DNA of 57,597 bases, taken from the IMG/VR virus record IMGVR_UViG_3300050821_004597, positions 1-57,597 of that record; one strand, written 5' to 3'. How positions within the stretch are numbered: the stretch's first letter is position 1; the number at the start of each line of letters is the position of its first letter. Shown here piece by piece: positions 38,424-46,678 of the stretch. The translations under genes were made by a program, and so were the position numbers. The DNA is from a virus. The notes under the pieces were generated by a model, which did not search any database, was not told the origin of the DNA, and worked only from the letters and a program-made list of their open reading frames with translations.

Positions 38424-38871
38424 GTTTTCGGCTGCCGAGTTGGCTTCGGCGTTCGATACGGCCGAGTTGACAATGGAAGCCTGGCCGACTCCGGCAAAGG
38501 TGGCGAAGTTGATCATCGACGGCAGATTCTTTGCCGACTACGCCTGGCTGCTGCGCAATCTCAAGGAACATGGCCCGACGTGGAAAGATTCGCCCGAGCG
38601 GCTGGGCGAGCTGAAGCGCATTCCTGGCATGGGGCCGGACGACTTCTACCCAAGGGAAATACTTGAGCCAGCCATCCCGGCACCGCCTATGCCGCCCAGG
38701 ATCGCGAAAGCGGTGGAGATTTACGGGCATGGCAACCGCGAGAGCGCGCTGCGTGAGTTTTACGGGCATCCGGACTGCAAAGGCGGCAATAGCGGCGAAA
38801 CGTTGCGGGCGCGTCGGGATCTGGACCTGGGTTTTCGGGCGGCTTGGGATTTGGCGAGGGGTGAGGCATGA
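38239..38871 (+). CDS. Replication-associated protein, 210 aa, overlapping the previous gene
   Basis: Helical protein (LSYFDLFATSEPLHEQIRT, then WAQTLGRFSAAELASAF) similar to small phage helicase-loader or initiator-partner proteins. GGGAGG is well placed before the ATG. The 185-nt overlap with the upstream gene in another frame is unusually long. I cannot name the family, but the place between initiator and recombination genes supports a replication role. Confidence 0.55.
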   Translation: MAKELTKNQPQPIGRLLSYFDLFATSEPLHEQIRTAAARLGMVADRVIPSPTLEAWAQTLGRFSAAELASAFDTAELTMEAWPTPAKVAKLIIDGRFFADYAWLLRNLKEHGPTWKDSPERLGELKRIPGMGPDDFYPREILEPAIPAPPMPPRIAKAVEIYGHGNRESALREFYGHPDCKGGNSGETLRARRDLDLGFRAAWDLARGEA

Positions 38872-39116
38872 GCCGAACGCTTTCAGAGGCGCTGGTCGGT
38901 GCCGGGCTAGCCAAGGCCGGTGAGATTCTCCCTTTTCGCGGCGAGATGTGTGTTCTGTGGGGTGGTTTCGTCTACCCGTTCCGGACGCAGGATAGCGCTA
39001 TGGATTTCTTGGATCAACTGCGGTCGGATCGGTGGAGCGAGGTTTTGCTGAATAACTTTGAGCGATACCCAGCGAGCAGACCAGATGTCAAGGCGGCATT
39101 GCGGAGGTTGTCATGA
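38868..39116 (+). CDS. Hypothetical protein, 82 aa
   Basis: Alpha/beta protein with a start overlapping the upstream stop (ATGA) and stop overlapping the next start. No motif recognised. Confidence 0.5.
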   Translation: MSRTLSEALVGAGLAKAGEILPFRGEMCVLWGGFVYPFRTQDSAMDFLDQLRSDRWSEVLLNNFERYPASRPDVKAALRRLS

Positions 39117-39352
39117 GAATCACGCCGAAACAGAAAGCGCTACTGCTCGATTTGGATTTCGACGGCGGGATGTGGGCTGGCGCATGGGAAAGCCTCTGCG
39201 ACCAGCACGGCCAGCGGACGCTGGAGAGTTTGCTCGCCCGCGGATTGATCGAGTGCTGGCGGGCGTGCCAAGACACGGAATACTACATGCTCACAGCCCA
39301 GGGCAGGCGGGCGCTCTTGTCGCACTGGGCGGCGTTGGAAAAAGACCTATGA
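39113..39352 (+). CDS. Winged-helix-like hypothetical protein, 79 aa
   Basis: Contains a winged-helix pattern (RTLESLLARGLIECWRACQD, then YYMLTAQGRRALL) that suggests DNA binding. Overlaps neighbours by 4 nt. Role unknown. Confidence 0.5.
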   Translation: MRITPKQKALLLDLDFDGGMWAGAWESLCDQHGQRTLESLLARGLIECWRACQDTEYYMLTAQGRRALLSHWAALEKDL

Positions 39353-39636
39353 ACGTCGCCGGATGGCCTGTTATGGCTCACTGTTGCGCAACCTGCCCGT
39401 TCGGCGAGGATGGCGATCCCGACCTCCGCGAATCGGTAATCTCGCGCATCGTCACGCTTCAGGCTTCGCAGATTTGCCATCATCCAGCGCTGCATGGAAA
39501 GCGCCAAACTCATCTCTGCCGCGGCGCTCGCACTTTTCAGTTGACAATTCTTCATCGCATGGGCATGATTGCGGAACCAGCAGACCAAGCATTTAACGAG
39601 GCTTCCGCAATGGCGATGAGAGGATTGAAGGCGTGA
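39349..39636 (+). CDS. Conserved phage zinc protein (CATCPF family), 95 aa
   Basis: Has HCCATCPFGEDGDPDLRESV, ICHHPALHGK and LCRGARTFQ, an ordered Cys/His set seen in many phage proteins of unknown function. Four Cys/His residues probably bind zinc or an iron-sulfur cluster. ATGA overlaps the upstream gene; the sigma factor start overlaps its stop. Confidence 0.6.
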   Translation: MNVAGWPVMAHCCATCPFGEDGDPDLRESVISRIVTLQASQICHHPALHGKRQTHLCRGARTFQLTILHRMGMIAEPADQAFNEASAMAMRGLKA

Positions 39637-40211
39637 GCACTGAACTGCCCCAAACAAGCGAGGATTTCAGCCGCGAATGGCTGAAGCATCACGAGCGCAT
39701 CCGAGTTACGTGCCTGAAGTTCATGCATGACCCAGATATAGCCGAAGACATGACTTCGATCGTGTTCCTGCGGGCATGGGAGTATCGGGCTAATTACCAG
39801 GGCCGCTCGCTGTTCTCCACATGGCTGCATCGCATCGCTGTGAACGTATGCCTGATGCACTTGCGCCGATATAAGTTGCCGATGGCGTCCCTTGACGAGA
39901 TGGAGGCCCAATTTGCCGATGGTGACTCCGGCGCTTACATGAAAGCCATCTCGCGCCGGGACGGCGACCTGGAGAGCGTGCCGGACCGGCATACAGCCCG
40001 CGCTGGGTTGGCAGGCTTGCCGCCGTTCCTCCGAGTGCCGTTGGTGCTCACCAGTATCGAGGGTTATAGCCTGGACGAGGCCGCTAGCCTTCTGGGGGTG
40101 TCGCTAGCCGCGTTGAAATCAAGACGATATCGCGGACGCAACGAGATGAGGAAGATTCTGGGGGTTCCGGGGCACGCATCCGGAGTGGATTCCCCCGAAG
40201 ATCATGTTTGA
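39633..40211 (+). CDS. ECF-type RNA polymerase sigma factor, 192 aa
   Basis: Region 2 (FLRAWEYRANYQGRSLFSTW, then LHRIAVNVCLMHLRRYK) and region 4 (VPLVLTSIEGYSLDEAASLL, then VSLAALKSRRYRGRN) of group 4 sigma factors are both present. It would direct host RNA polymerase to particular promoters, possibly the leftward late genes. Start GTG at 39633 overlaps the previous stop. No anti-sigma gene is adjacent. Confidence 0.75.
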   Translation: MSTELPQTSEDFSREWLKHHERIRVTCLKFMHDPDIAEDMTSIVFLRAWEYRANYQGRSLFSTWLHRIAVNVCLMHLRRYKLPMASLDEMEAQFADGDSGAYMKAISRRDGDLESVPDRHTARAGLAGLPPFLRVPLVLTSIEGYSLDEAASLLGVSLAALKSRRYRGRNEMRKILGVPGHASGVDSPEDHV

Positions 40212-40227
40212 CAACAGGAGGATTGCC

Positions 40228-40491
40228 ATGAGCGACCGAACCGATAACCGCACGCTGGCCCGATGGCTGGTTGCCCGATACAAGCGCAAGAAGATGGCGG
40301 AGCGATTCGCCGACGAGATGAACAAAGAGGCTCTGACGGCGGCATTGGCTGAGTCGACTCAGGACATTGTGCCTTTGCCAGACAATCCGCCAGCCGTTCA
40401 TTTCAGCGCGGAGGATCGCTTCGACTTCGTGCTTTGCTGCCCTGCCGACGAGATTCGCGCGCATGGGATGGGCTTGGATTTAACTCTCTAA
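40228..40491 (+). CDS. Hypothetical protein, 87 aa
   Basis: Starts MSDRTDNRTLARWLVARYKR with AGGAGG before the ATG. Helical N terminus; the rest is mixed. No family recognised. Confidence 0.5.
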   Translation: MSDRTDNRTLARWLVARYKRKKMAERFADEMNKEALTAALAESTQDIVPLPDNPPAVHFSAEDRFDFVLCCPADEIRAHGMGLDLTL

Positions 40492-40499
40492 AATTTATC

Positions 40500-40530
40500 T
40501 TGACGCGCGGTACCGATGTCATGCTATGGT
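40500..40530 (+). promoter_or_regulatory. Promoter of second RHH gene, leaderless
   Basis: TTGACG (40500-40505) and, 19 bases on, an extended -10 (TG-C-TATGGT, 40522-40530). The ATG at 40539 is eight bases from the -10, where transcription should start, so the mRNA lacks a leader. Confidence 0.55.
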
Positions 40531-40538
40531 GTGAATAC

Positions 40539-40739
40539 ATGGAAAGCAACTCCAAAAAGCGCAGTACATCGCAGAGCCGAAAGGTTGGTGTGTCATGCGA
40601 CGATAAGCTGGTAAAGCAGCTTTCGGTGCGCCTGTCGATGGATGAGTATGAGCGGATTCGGTCCGCAGCTCATCGGGATGGGCGCACCGCGTCTAACTAC
40701 CTTCGGAAGTTGATTTTTGATGGAAAGCGGGTGAAGTAA
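40539..40739 (+). CDS. Ribbon-helix-helix protein, 66 aa
   Basis: Ends with a ribbon-helix-helix domain (KQLSVRLSMDEYERIRSAAH, then RTASNYLRKLIF) after a basic tail (SNSKKRSTSQSRK). ATG at 40539 is chosen by promoter position. It lies directly before the exonuclease gene (stop TAA, then ATG), so it may repress the recombination genes. Confidence 0.65.
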   Translation: MESNSKKRSTSQSRKVGVSCDDKLVKQLSVRLSMDEYERIRSAAHRDGRTASNYLRKLIFDGKRVK

Positions 40740-41765
40740 ATGGCAACCTATGAGGAAGTTGAGTCATTCTCTTCCGCCAGGATGGGCGGTGTGGGCGGCT
40801 CGGATGTTGCGGCCATAGTCGGCCTTAGCCCTTATCGCAGGCCAATCGACGTCTGGGAATCAAAGGTTCGTCCCGAGCAAGTTCCTGAGTTGGACAAAGA
40901 GTGCCTGTGGTTCGGCAACGCACTGGAGCCGGTTATTCGCGGGCGCTATGCCATCCGCAACGAGATCGAAGTTGTCGAGCCATCGGAGATCGGCAAGTAC
41001 TTTCCCAACTCCAAGGCATGGAACAATCAGACCATCGTTGTCGGTCGCTATCCGTGGATGCTGGGTACCGCCGATGGGTGGGCTCCCGCGCTCGTGGAAG
41101 GCGTGGAAATCAAGAACATCGGTCGGAAGACGGATGAATGGGGAGAGCCGGACACAGACGAGATTCCCGCGATGTACTGCGTCCAGACTCACTGGTACAT
41201 CGATATTCACAGCGCGAAAGGTTGGCGCGTAGCCCCGCTCTTTTCTGGCAATACGCTCGGCAGTTACCGCATTCCTCGCGACGAGCAGCTCATGAAAGAC
41301 TTGCGTGATGCGGTTGGCGACTTCTGGACGAGTTATGTCGTGCCGAAGAAAGAGCCGCCGATAGACGAGTCGGAGAACTATGGCAAGTATCTCGCCCGCA
41401 AATTCTCCCTCTCCACCGGCAATGTAATCAAGAATCCGTCCATCGATCTGGTCGAATGGGCCTTGAAGATGAAGCATGCGGACGACGAGGAGAGCGCGGC
41501 GGCGGATCGCAAGCGTGAGGCAAACAATCACCTGCGCGCCTTGGTCGGCGACGCCAAGAATGCCGCGATCAAAAATATCGGGACCGTGGGCTGGATTCGG
41601 CCAGAAGAGGAGCTTGTGACCGACTGGACCGCCGTAGCATCCCAACTGTCATCGCTCTACGATGAGGCCCGCGCCGCTGATGCCGTGACCGCCGCCGAGA
41701 TTGTTGCGAAGCATACGAAGCCGAAGAAGAACGAGCCCTATCTCCGGGCGTGGTGGTCCCGATGA
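40740..41765 (+). CDS. YqaJ-like viral recombinase exonuclease, 341 aa
   Basis: A lambda-Exo-like 5'-3' exonuclease: GGSDVAAIVGLSPY at the start, WFGNALEPVIRGRY, GTADGW then VEGVEIKNI with the PD-(D/E)XK Asp, Glu and Lys, and YCVQTHWYIDI. It resects double-strand ends for annealing by the RecT protein at 42344. The two are the Red-like recombination pair of this phage. Confidence 0.85.
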   Translation: MATYEEVESFSSARMGGVGGSDVAAIVGLSPYRRPIDVWESKVRPEQVPELDKECLWFGNALEPVIRGRYAIRNEIEVVEPSEIGKYFPNSKAWNNQTIVVGRYPWMLGTADGWAPALVEGVEIKNIGRKTDEWGEPDTDEIPAMYCVQTHWYIDIHSAKGWRVAPLFSGNTLGSYRIPRDEQLMKDLRDAVGDFWTSYVVPKKEPPIDESENYGKYLARKFSLSTGNVIKNPSIDLVEWALKMKHADDEESAAADRKREANNHLRALVGDAKNAAIKNIGTVGWIRPEEELVTDWTAVASQLSSLYDEARAADAVTAAEIVAKHTKPKKNEPYLRAWWSR

Positions 41766-42133
41766 GGCATGTCGGATTCCAATATGAGGTCAAGGTTCGC
41801 GTGCACATGTCTTCTGCGGAAATTGACATGCTGCGGAAATTGGCAGAGCAGCATTATGATGCCACGTGTCGCGCTGCTGCTGTTCCTGGCCCTAGCGGTT
41901 TTCTGTGGGCGGCGCATATCAAGCCCTCAATGCTTCAGGAGTCTGACGCGGTTGAGGCTTGGTCGTTTCGTGAACTGGACATAGCGCGGAAGATTTTGGA
42001 AGGCGCGAATTTCTTGGAAAACCCGATGGGGGATTGGCGCGCATCAGCATTTATGGCAAGCGCAATGAATGACTTTCTACGATCATCCCAAGATTCGATT
42101 AACAAGCGGCATTTGGAGTTGATTCGGCAATGA
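41762..42133 (+). CDS. Hypothetical protein, 123 aa
   Basis: Starts MRHVGFQYEVKVRVHM with an ATGA overlap. Helical C-terminal half. Lies between the exonuclease and RecT genes. No family recognised. Confidence 0.5.
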   Translation: MRHVGFQYEVKVRVHMSSAEIDMLRKLAEQHYDATCRAAAVPGPSGFLWAAHIKPSMLQESDAVEAWSFRELDIARKILEGANFLENPMGDWRASAFMASAMNDFLRSSQDSINKRHLELIRQ

Positions 42134-42327
42134 CCATTCACCAAGACCAAGCCATCATCTGCGTCCACGTGGGCTGCGAGATCATCTTCTCCGGTCCGAG
42201 CACAACATGCCCCGCGTGCGGCTGGCAGGGAGTAGGCTTCCGCGAATTGGAGACGGCTTTCAACGATAGCTGCGTTTACGCGCTCACGAAGCCGGAGCCG
42301 CCGATGCAAACAAACACGATTCAGTAA
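42130..42327 (+). CDS. Small zinc-ribbon-like protein, 65 aa
   Basis: A Cys at residue 11, another after 5 and CPACGW at 27-32 suggest a zinc site. ATGA overlap with the upstream gene. Function unknown. Confidence 0.5.
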   Translation: MTIHQDQAIICVHVGCEIIFSGPSTTCPACGWQGVGFRELETAFNDSCVYALTKPEPPMQTNTIQ

Positions 42328-42343
42328 GTCAAGAGAGGAACTA

Positions 42344-43330
42344 ATGGCAGAGAACAACACCCAACTCCAAGTAGCGCGCAAGCAGATCGTGCAACTGCTC
42401 GAAAGTCAGAAAGCACAAATCACGATGGCGCTACCCAAGCATCTCACCGCCGACCGGCTGATCCGGATCGCCACAACAGAGATGAGCAAGAATCCGAAAC
42501 TCTACGAGTGTTCGCAAACCAGCGTTCTCGCCTGCATCATCATGGCCGCGCAGCTCGGGCTGGAGATCGGCATCAACGGCCAAGCTTACCTTGTGCCCTA
42601 CTTCGACAAGAAGCAGAACGTGTCGATTTGCCAGTTCATCCCAGGTTGGCAGGGCTATGTAGACTTGGTCGCACGTGCTGGCCGCGCATCCGTCTGGACT
42701 GGCGCCGTGCGCGAGGGCGACGAGTTCGCGTATCAACTCGGAGCGAAGCCAAACATCCATCACATCCCATCCGACGATGACACCGGCAAGTTCACGCACG
42801 TCTACGCTTGCGGGCAGTTGAGCAACTCTCAATTCGTGTTGTGCGAGGTCTGGAGTCGCGCCAAGGTGCTCAAGCATCTGTCGGCGTACAACAAGGTCGG
42901 CGACCGGCACTATGCGCTTCAGAACGAGAATAACCTTGAGATGTACGGGCGCAAGGTGGCATTGTTGCAAGTGCTCAAGTACATGCCGAAGTCTATCGAG
43001 ATGCAGAACGTCCAGAGCCTTGAGCATCGCGCCGAGGAAGGATTGCAGCATCTTACCGTGTCGAGCGGTGGCATCATCGATGCCGAGTTTGTAGACATCA
43101 GCGATGGCGTCCAGCGCCAGGAGACGCAGGGAGCGATTGACGGCGCGGCCACACGCACGGAGCAGGTCAAGACCGTGGTGAGCGCCGCTCGCAGGGACAG
43201 CAAAGCGAAGGCTGAGACTGCGGTAGCACAGCAGGAGCAGCAGCCGCAAACGCAACAGAAGAGCGAACTGGAGCCGAAGGAAAGCGAGCCAGCAGGGGCG
43301 CAGGCGGAAGTTAGTGGATCGCTCTGGTAA
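42344..43330 (+). CDS. recT: RecT-family single-strand annealing protein, 328 aa
   Basis: RecT proteins bind single-stranded DNA and anneal complementary strands. Signature parts are ALPKHLTADRLIRIATTEMS, CIIMAAQLGLEIGINGQAYL, LVPYFDK, FIPGWQGYVDLVARAG and VWSRAKVLKHLSAYNK. The last 80 residues are low-complexity Gln/Ala/Lys, a flexible tail. It pairs with the YqaJ-like exonuclease upstream. Confidence 0.9.
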   Translation: MAENNTQLQVARKQIVQLLESQKAQITMALPKHLTADRLIRIATTEMSKNPKLYECSQTSVLACIIMAAQLGLEIGINGQAYLVPYFDKKQNVSICQFIPGWQGYVDLVARAGRASVWTGAVREGDEFAYQLGAKPNIHHIPSDDDTGKFTHVYACGQLSNSQFVLCEVWSRAKVLKHLSAYNKVGDRHYALQNENNLEMYGRKVALLQVLKYMPKSIEMQNVQSLEHRAEEGLQHLTVSSGGIIDAEFVDISDGVQRQETQGAIDGAATRTEQVKTVVSAARRDSKAKAETAVAQQEQQPQTQQKSELEPKESEPAGAQAEVSGSLW

Positions 43331-43337
43331 ACGAGTT

Positions 43338-43452
43338 TTAGGGAGGCGGCAGTCCATCGCCGTCATCCCCTAAGCGGGTGGATCGCCCAGCTAACTACTG
43401 GCACATGGCGACGGGCAGGGGAGGGCCACCTGCCGCTATGCCGATCCATCCG
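43338..43452 (+). ncRNA. Structured intergenic RNA element (1)
   Basis: Stem TTAGGG/CCCTAA (43338-43343 with 43368-43373) encloses GGCG/CGCC. Next comes an 11-pair stem CGGGTGGATCG/CGATCCATCCG (43375-43385 with 43442-43452, one G-U pair) enclosing CCAG/CTGG (43387-43401) and GGCAGG/CCTGCC (43414-43434), a three-way junction. It sits 149 bases between recT and the next gene, in the leader of the latter. Neither frame is open. A riboswitch, cis-regulator or independent RNA is possible. Confidence 0.5.
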
Positions 43453-43478
43453 TAGGCCATTGACAAGGAGAGAATAGA

Positions 43479-43769
43479 ATGTCACAGACAACGACTTACA
43501 CCTGCGATCGATGCAGAGCGCAGAAGGTTGACGAACCACAATTCCTCACTGTCGTGACCGTGCGAGTGGGCGCTGGTTGGTCACGAGACGGATACACGAA
43601 TGCCGTTATCCCGGCGCAGATGTGGTGCAACGAGTGCATCGTGCAAATGGGACTGCTTCACCCCGGCACACTTTCGATGGACTCGTCCAAGGCCCCGGCG
43701 ACACCGCCAACTCTTGAGGAAGTCATTCGCGAGATTGTGCGGGAAGAGATTCAAGCCGCGCAGACATGA
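43479..43769 (+). CDS. Zinc-binding hypothetical protein, 96 aa
   Basis: CDRC near residue 9 and a CNEC near residue 50 fit a zinc ribbon; the C terminus is a charged helix (LEEVIREIVREEIQAAQ). AAGGAG stands before the ATG. Follows the structured RNA element. Confidence 0.5.
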   Translation: MSQTTTYTCDRCRAQKVDEPQFLTVVTVRVGAGWSRDGYTNAVIPAQMWCNECIVQMGLLHPGTLSMDSSKAPATPPTLEEVIREIVREEIQAAQT

Positions 43770-43954
43770 CCCGCCGCAACCTCGCCACCGCTCGATACTA
43801 CTGGCGCAATGACAGCGTATGTCGGCGGTGTGGGCAGGCGGTTCGGTTCTACGCAACTCCAGATGGCGTGCGGGTGCTGAATCCGATGCCGAAGGACGAT
43901 AGCCCGGTGGTCGAACATCGGATGGCTTGCAAGGGAGATAAGGCGCGTGACTAA
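43766..43954 (+). CDS. Small Cys-rich hypothetical protein, 62 aa
   Basis: CRRCGQ near residue 19 and CKG near the end could bind zinc. ATGA overlap with the previous gene and an 8-nt overlap with the next GTG. Confidence 0.5.
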   Translation: MTRRNLATARYYWRNDSVCRRCGQAVRFYATPDGVRVLNPMPKDDSPVVEHRMACKGDKARD

Positions 43955-44081
43955 ACTTTGGTGGACGATCCGCGCCATTCTTTTTGGAAGAATAGAGCAT
44001 AATCCAGGTACTCTGGCGGACTGCCCTTGGTGCCAAGAAATGAATCGCAAACTCGGAAAACAAAAACTAACCGGCAAGTAG
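43947..44081 (+). CDS. Small CPWC-containing protein, 44 aa
   Basis: GTG start with GGGAG upstream; the product is 44 residues with an amphipathic start (TKLWWTIRAILFGR) and CPWCQEM, which is close to a zinc knuckle or thioredoxin-like pair. No family recognised. It precedes the structured RNA element at 44072. Confidence 0.45.
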   Translation: MTKLWWTIRAILFGRIEHNPGTLADCPWCQEMNRKLGKQKLTGK

Positions 44082-44159
44082 TGCCTTGCCGTCGCCGCTG
44101 GATAGGGAGAAGAAGTACATCTTAGCCTCATGAATATCCTGCAATGAGGCAGCGGCGAC
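44072..44159 (+). ncRNA. Structured intergenic RNA element (2), possible pseudoknot
   Basis: Hairpin CGGCAAG/CTTGCCG (44072-44091). A perfect ten-pair stem GTCGCCGCTG/CAGCGGCGAC (44091-44100 with 44150-44159) encloses AAGA/TCTT (44110-44123) and CCTCAT/ATGAGG (44126-44149). The loop of the last contains TATCC, complementary to GGATA at 44100-44104, so a pseudoknot is likely. It begins at the stop of the 44-residue gene and lies in the leader of the SbcC-like gene. Confidence 0.6.
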
Positions 44160-44195
44160 GAGAATGCACCGCAAGCAACAAGGAGAGAGGTTTTC

Positions 44196-46094
44196 ATGCA
44201 CTTCAAGTCGTTACGCATCGAGGGAGCGCTGTCCCATAAAGACACGACGCTAGAACTCGCGCCGCTCACAGTTTTCAGGGGCTTCAATGGAAGCGGTAAG
44301 TCAACCATCGTCAACTGCTTCAACGCGCTCGTCACGGGCCGCACATCGTTCACCAACGAGAAGGGTCAGTTTCTCGAATCACTGATCCGCGCAGGTGAAG
44401 ACAAGTGCGTCATCACCGCCGAAGTAGGCGATGCAGGCGAGACGCGCATCCTCCGCACCAGCATCACCGAGAAGTCTGGCCGAACACCGACATGCAAGAA
44501 GGCTGACGATGCTGGTTACACCGGCACGGACTATCTCGCCATGCTGGCCATGAAGCGCGATGTGTTGCGCGTGCTGATCGATGGTTCGTGGTTCTTCAAC
44601 CCGCTGCGATCCGAGGCAGACCAAAAGGAATTGCTGGCGTCGATCATTCTGCCCGCGACGGTCGAGTTCGACAAGTGGGTATGGGACGCAATGACCGAGT
44701 GCGGCATCGGCGCAAACATTATCCGAACCCAAAAGCCATTCGAGTTGATTCAGGAGTGCTACGACGCGGCATTCAACGAGCGCAAGGCCGTCAATCGATA
44801 CATCAAGGATTGGCGAGAACCGGAGAAGCCAGCGAATTTGGCACCAAACGCTCCAGATGACATTCGGGCACGGCTCAAGGATCGCCAGGACAAGCGAACC
44901 GAATGCGCTGTGCGGAAACAAAAGTTGGTCGGCGACTGGGATAAGCAGAAATCGGCGATGGAAAAATCCGGCCAGCAGGTCGAGGCGCTGAAGAAAAAGC
45001 TCGAATCGGAGCGGTGGAAGCGCGAGGACGCGGCTAAGGGGCTGCTGTCGGCTGCCGCGCTCAAGGAACACAAGAAGATTGCTGGCGAGGCCGATAAGGC
45101 CAGGAAGATCGATGCCGACGTGATCGCGGTTCGCGCCGAAATCGCAGCGCAACGCCGGACGCTGACCATCTTTACCGATGCAGCCGAGGCTGGTAACTGC
45201 CCGACGTGCCTGCGTGACCTGCCCGAAGACGCCGTGCTCGGAATCAGCGACCCGATTGCCGCCAAGATTCAGGAGTTGACGGAGCGCGAGCGCGAGTTAT
45301 TGAAGCAGCGCCAGGCTATCGGCGATGTCGACGGCGCGCAGAAGAACTTGGATGCGCACGCGACGGCCGAAAAGCAGGTTACGCTGATCGACGAGCATAT
45401 CGCCGAAGCCGAAAAGGATCTTGCTGAGGCGGAAAAACAGGCGAGTACCGAGATGCCAGCGCAGCCCGACACGACCGCCATCGATGCCGAGTTAGCCGAC
45501 TTCGACCGGCGCATTGAGATGGGCAATGCGGCGCTGCAAGAGGCTATCCGGGCCGAGTCCGCAGTCGAGACGCATAAGAAGGCGATGGAGGCCAAGGCGA
45601 CGCTGGACAAGAAGAAAGAGGCGCTGGAAAAGTTGCTTGATTTCTTCGGGCCGAAGGGAATCTCCGCGAAGTTGCTGGATGAATCGGTAGCGCCGTTCGA
45701 AGCGTCGATGAACAAGATTCTGGCGGGCTGGGGGTTCGAGTGCCGGCTGTCGTTCTCGCCATTCGCGTTCATGGTGAGGAATGTTGGGAGTGAACAATTC
45801 TTTCCGCTGAAAACGATGAGCGAAAGCCAGCAGCAGATGTTTCGTGTCAGTTTCCAAGTTGCGCTCGCAAAAGTGACCAAGTTTAACTTTGTCGTCATTG
45901 ACCGAGCCGATGTGTTCCTTGACTCGAACCGGGCACAACTCTACAAGAACCTGATGGCGGCGGAGTTGGAGCAAATCATCATTTTCCAGTCAGACGACCG
46001 GCGAGAGGTTCCGAAGGCTGCGAGAAGTGCATTCTACATGCTCTCACTGGACAAGAGTAATGATCCGCCGGTGACGATCACTGAAAGGCTGTAG
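44196..46094 (+). CDS. SbcC/Rad50-like ATPase with zinc hook, 632 aa
   Basis: The N-terminal Walker A is RGFNGSGKSTIVNCFN; a long coiled coil follows, with CPTC at about residue 330 as the zinc hook at its tip; the ATPase C-terminal part has TMSESQQQMFRVSFQVALA (signature-like) and NFVVIDRADVFLD (Walker B with Asp-Arg instead of Asp-Glu). Such proteins process DNA ends and hairpins with a partner nuclease. No SbcD gene lies adjacent. It has a large structured RNA in its leader. Confidence 0.8.
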   Translation: MHFKSLRIEGALSHKDTTLELAPLTVFRGFNGSGKSTIVNCFNALVTGRTSFTNEKGQFLESLIRAGEDKCVITAEVGDAGETRILRTSITEKSGRTPTCKKADDAGYTGTDYLAMLAMKRDVLRVLIDGSWFFNPLRSEADQKELLASIILPATVEFDKWVWDAMTECGIGANIIRTQKPFELIQECYDAAFNERKAVNRYIKDWREPEKPANLAPNAPDDIRARLKDRQDKRTECAVRKQKLVGDWDKQKSAMEKSGQQVEALKKKLESERWKREDAAKGLLSAAALKEHKKIAGEADKARKIDADVIAVRAEIAAQRRTLTIFTDAAEAGNCPTCLRDLPEDAVLGISDPIAAKIQELTERERELLKQRQAIGDVDGAQKNLDAHATAEKQVTLIDEHIAEAEKDLAEAEKQASTEMPAQPDTTAIDAELADFDRRIEMGNAALQEAIRAESAVETHKKAMEAKATLDKKKEALEKLLDFFGPKGISAKLLDESVAPFEASMNKILAGWGFECRLSFSPFAFMVRNVGSEQFFPLKTMSESQQQMFRVSFQVALAKVTKFNFVVIDRADVFLDSNRAQLYKNLMAAELEQIIIFQSDDRREVPKAARSAFYMLSLDKSNDPPVTITERL

Positions 46095-46096
46095 CT

Positions 46097-46678
46097 ATGG
46101 CTGAAGCATACCCGCTTTACTGGCCGGAAGGCTGGGCCAGAACCAGAAACCGCGAGCACTCCAAGTTTAAGACGGGGTTTGGCGCAGCCCGAAACCTCCT
46201 TTTTGCCGAGCTTGGCCGCATGGGCGCGTCGAAGATCATACTGTCCACGAATATCCCATTGCGCAATGACGGTCTGCCGCGCGCGAATATGAAGCCGGAC
46301 GGCGGTGATTCTGGCGTTGCCGTCTATTTTCAACGCAAGGGGAAGCCCATGGTTTTCGCCTGCGATAAGTATCGAGAGTCATGCGACAACATCTATGCTA
46401 TCGCCAAAACAATTGATGCCATGCGCGGCATTGAACGCTGGGGCGCATCGGACATGATGGAGCGGGCATTCTCTGGCTTTAAAGCTTTGTCGTCGAGCAC
46501 GAGCCGGGAATGGTGGGAGGTTCTTGGAGTTAACCGCGATGCGAGCATGGGCGACATAGACACGGCATACAGGCATCTAGCGAGGACAAGGCATCCTGAC
46601 GTGCCGGGTGGAAGCCATGAAGCCATGTCGGAGTTGAATACTGCGCGAGAACGGGCGCTGGCGGAAGTGCGACGATGA
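46097..46678 (+). CDS. J-domain protein, 193 aa
   Basis: The C-terminal 60 residues form a J domain (WWEVLGVNRDASMGDIDTAY, then RHLARTRHPDVPGG) with the essential HPD. It stimulates DnaK-type Hsp70. The N-terminal 125 residues (YPLYWPEGWARTRNREHSKF) form a domain seen in phage J proteins. With the phage GroEL and GroES it gives the phage three chaperone components. The gene follows the ATPase by two bases. Confidence 0.8.
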   Translation: MAEAYPLYWPEGWARTRNREHSKFKTGFGAARNLLFAELGRMGASKIILSTNIPLRNDGLPRANMKPDGGDSGVAVYFQRKGKPMVFACDKYRESCDNIYAIAKTIDAMRGIERWGASDMMERAFSGFKALSSSTSREWWEVLGVNRDASMGDIDTAYRHLARTRHPDVPGGSHEAMSELNTARERALAEVRR

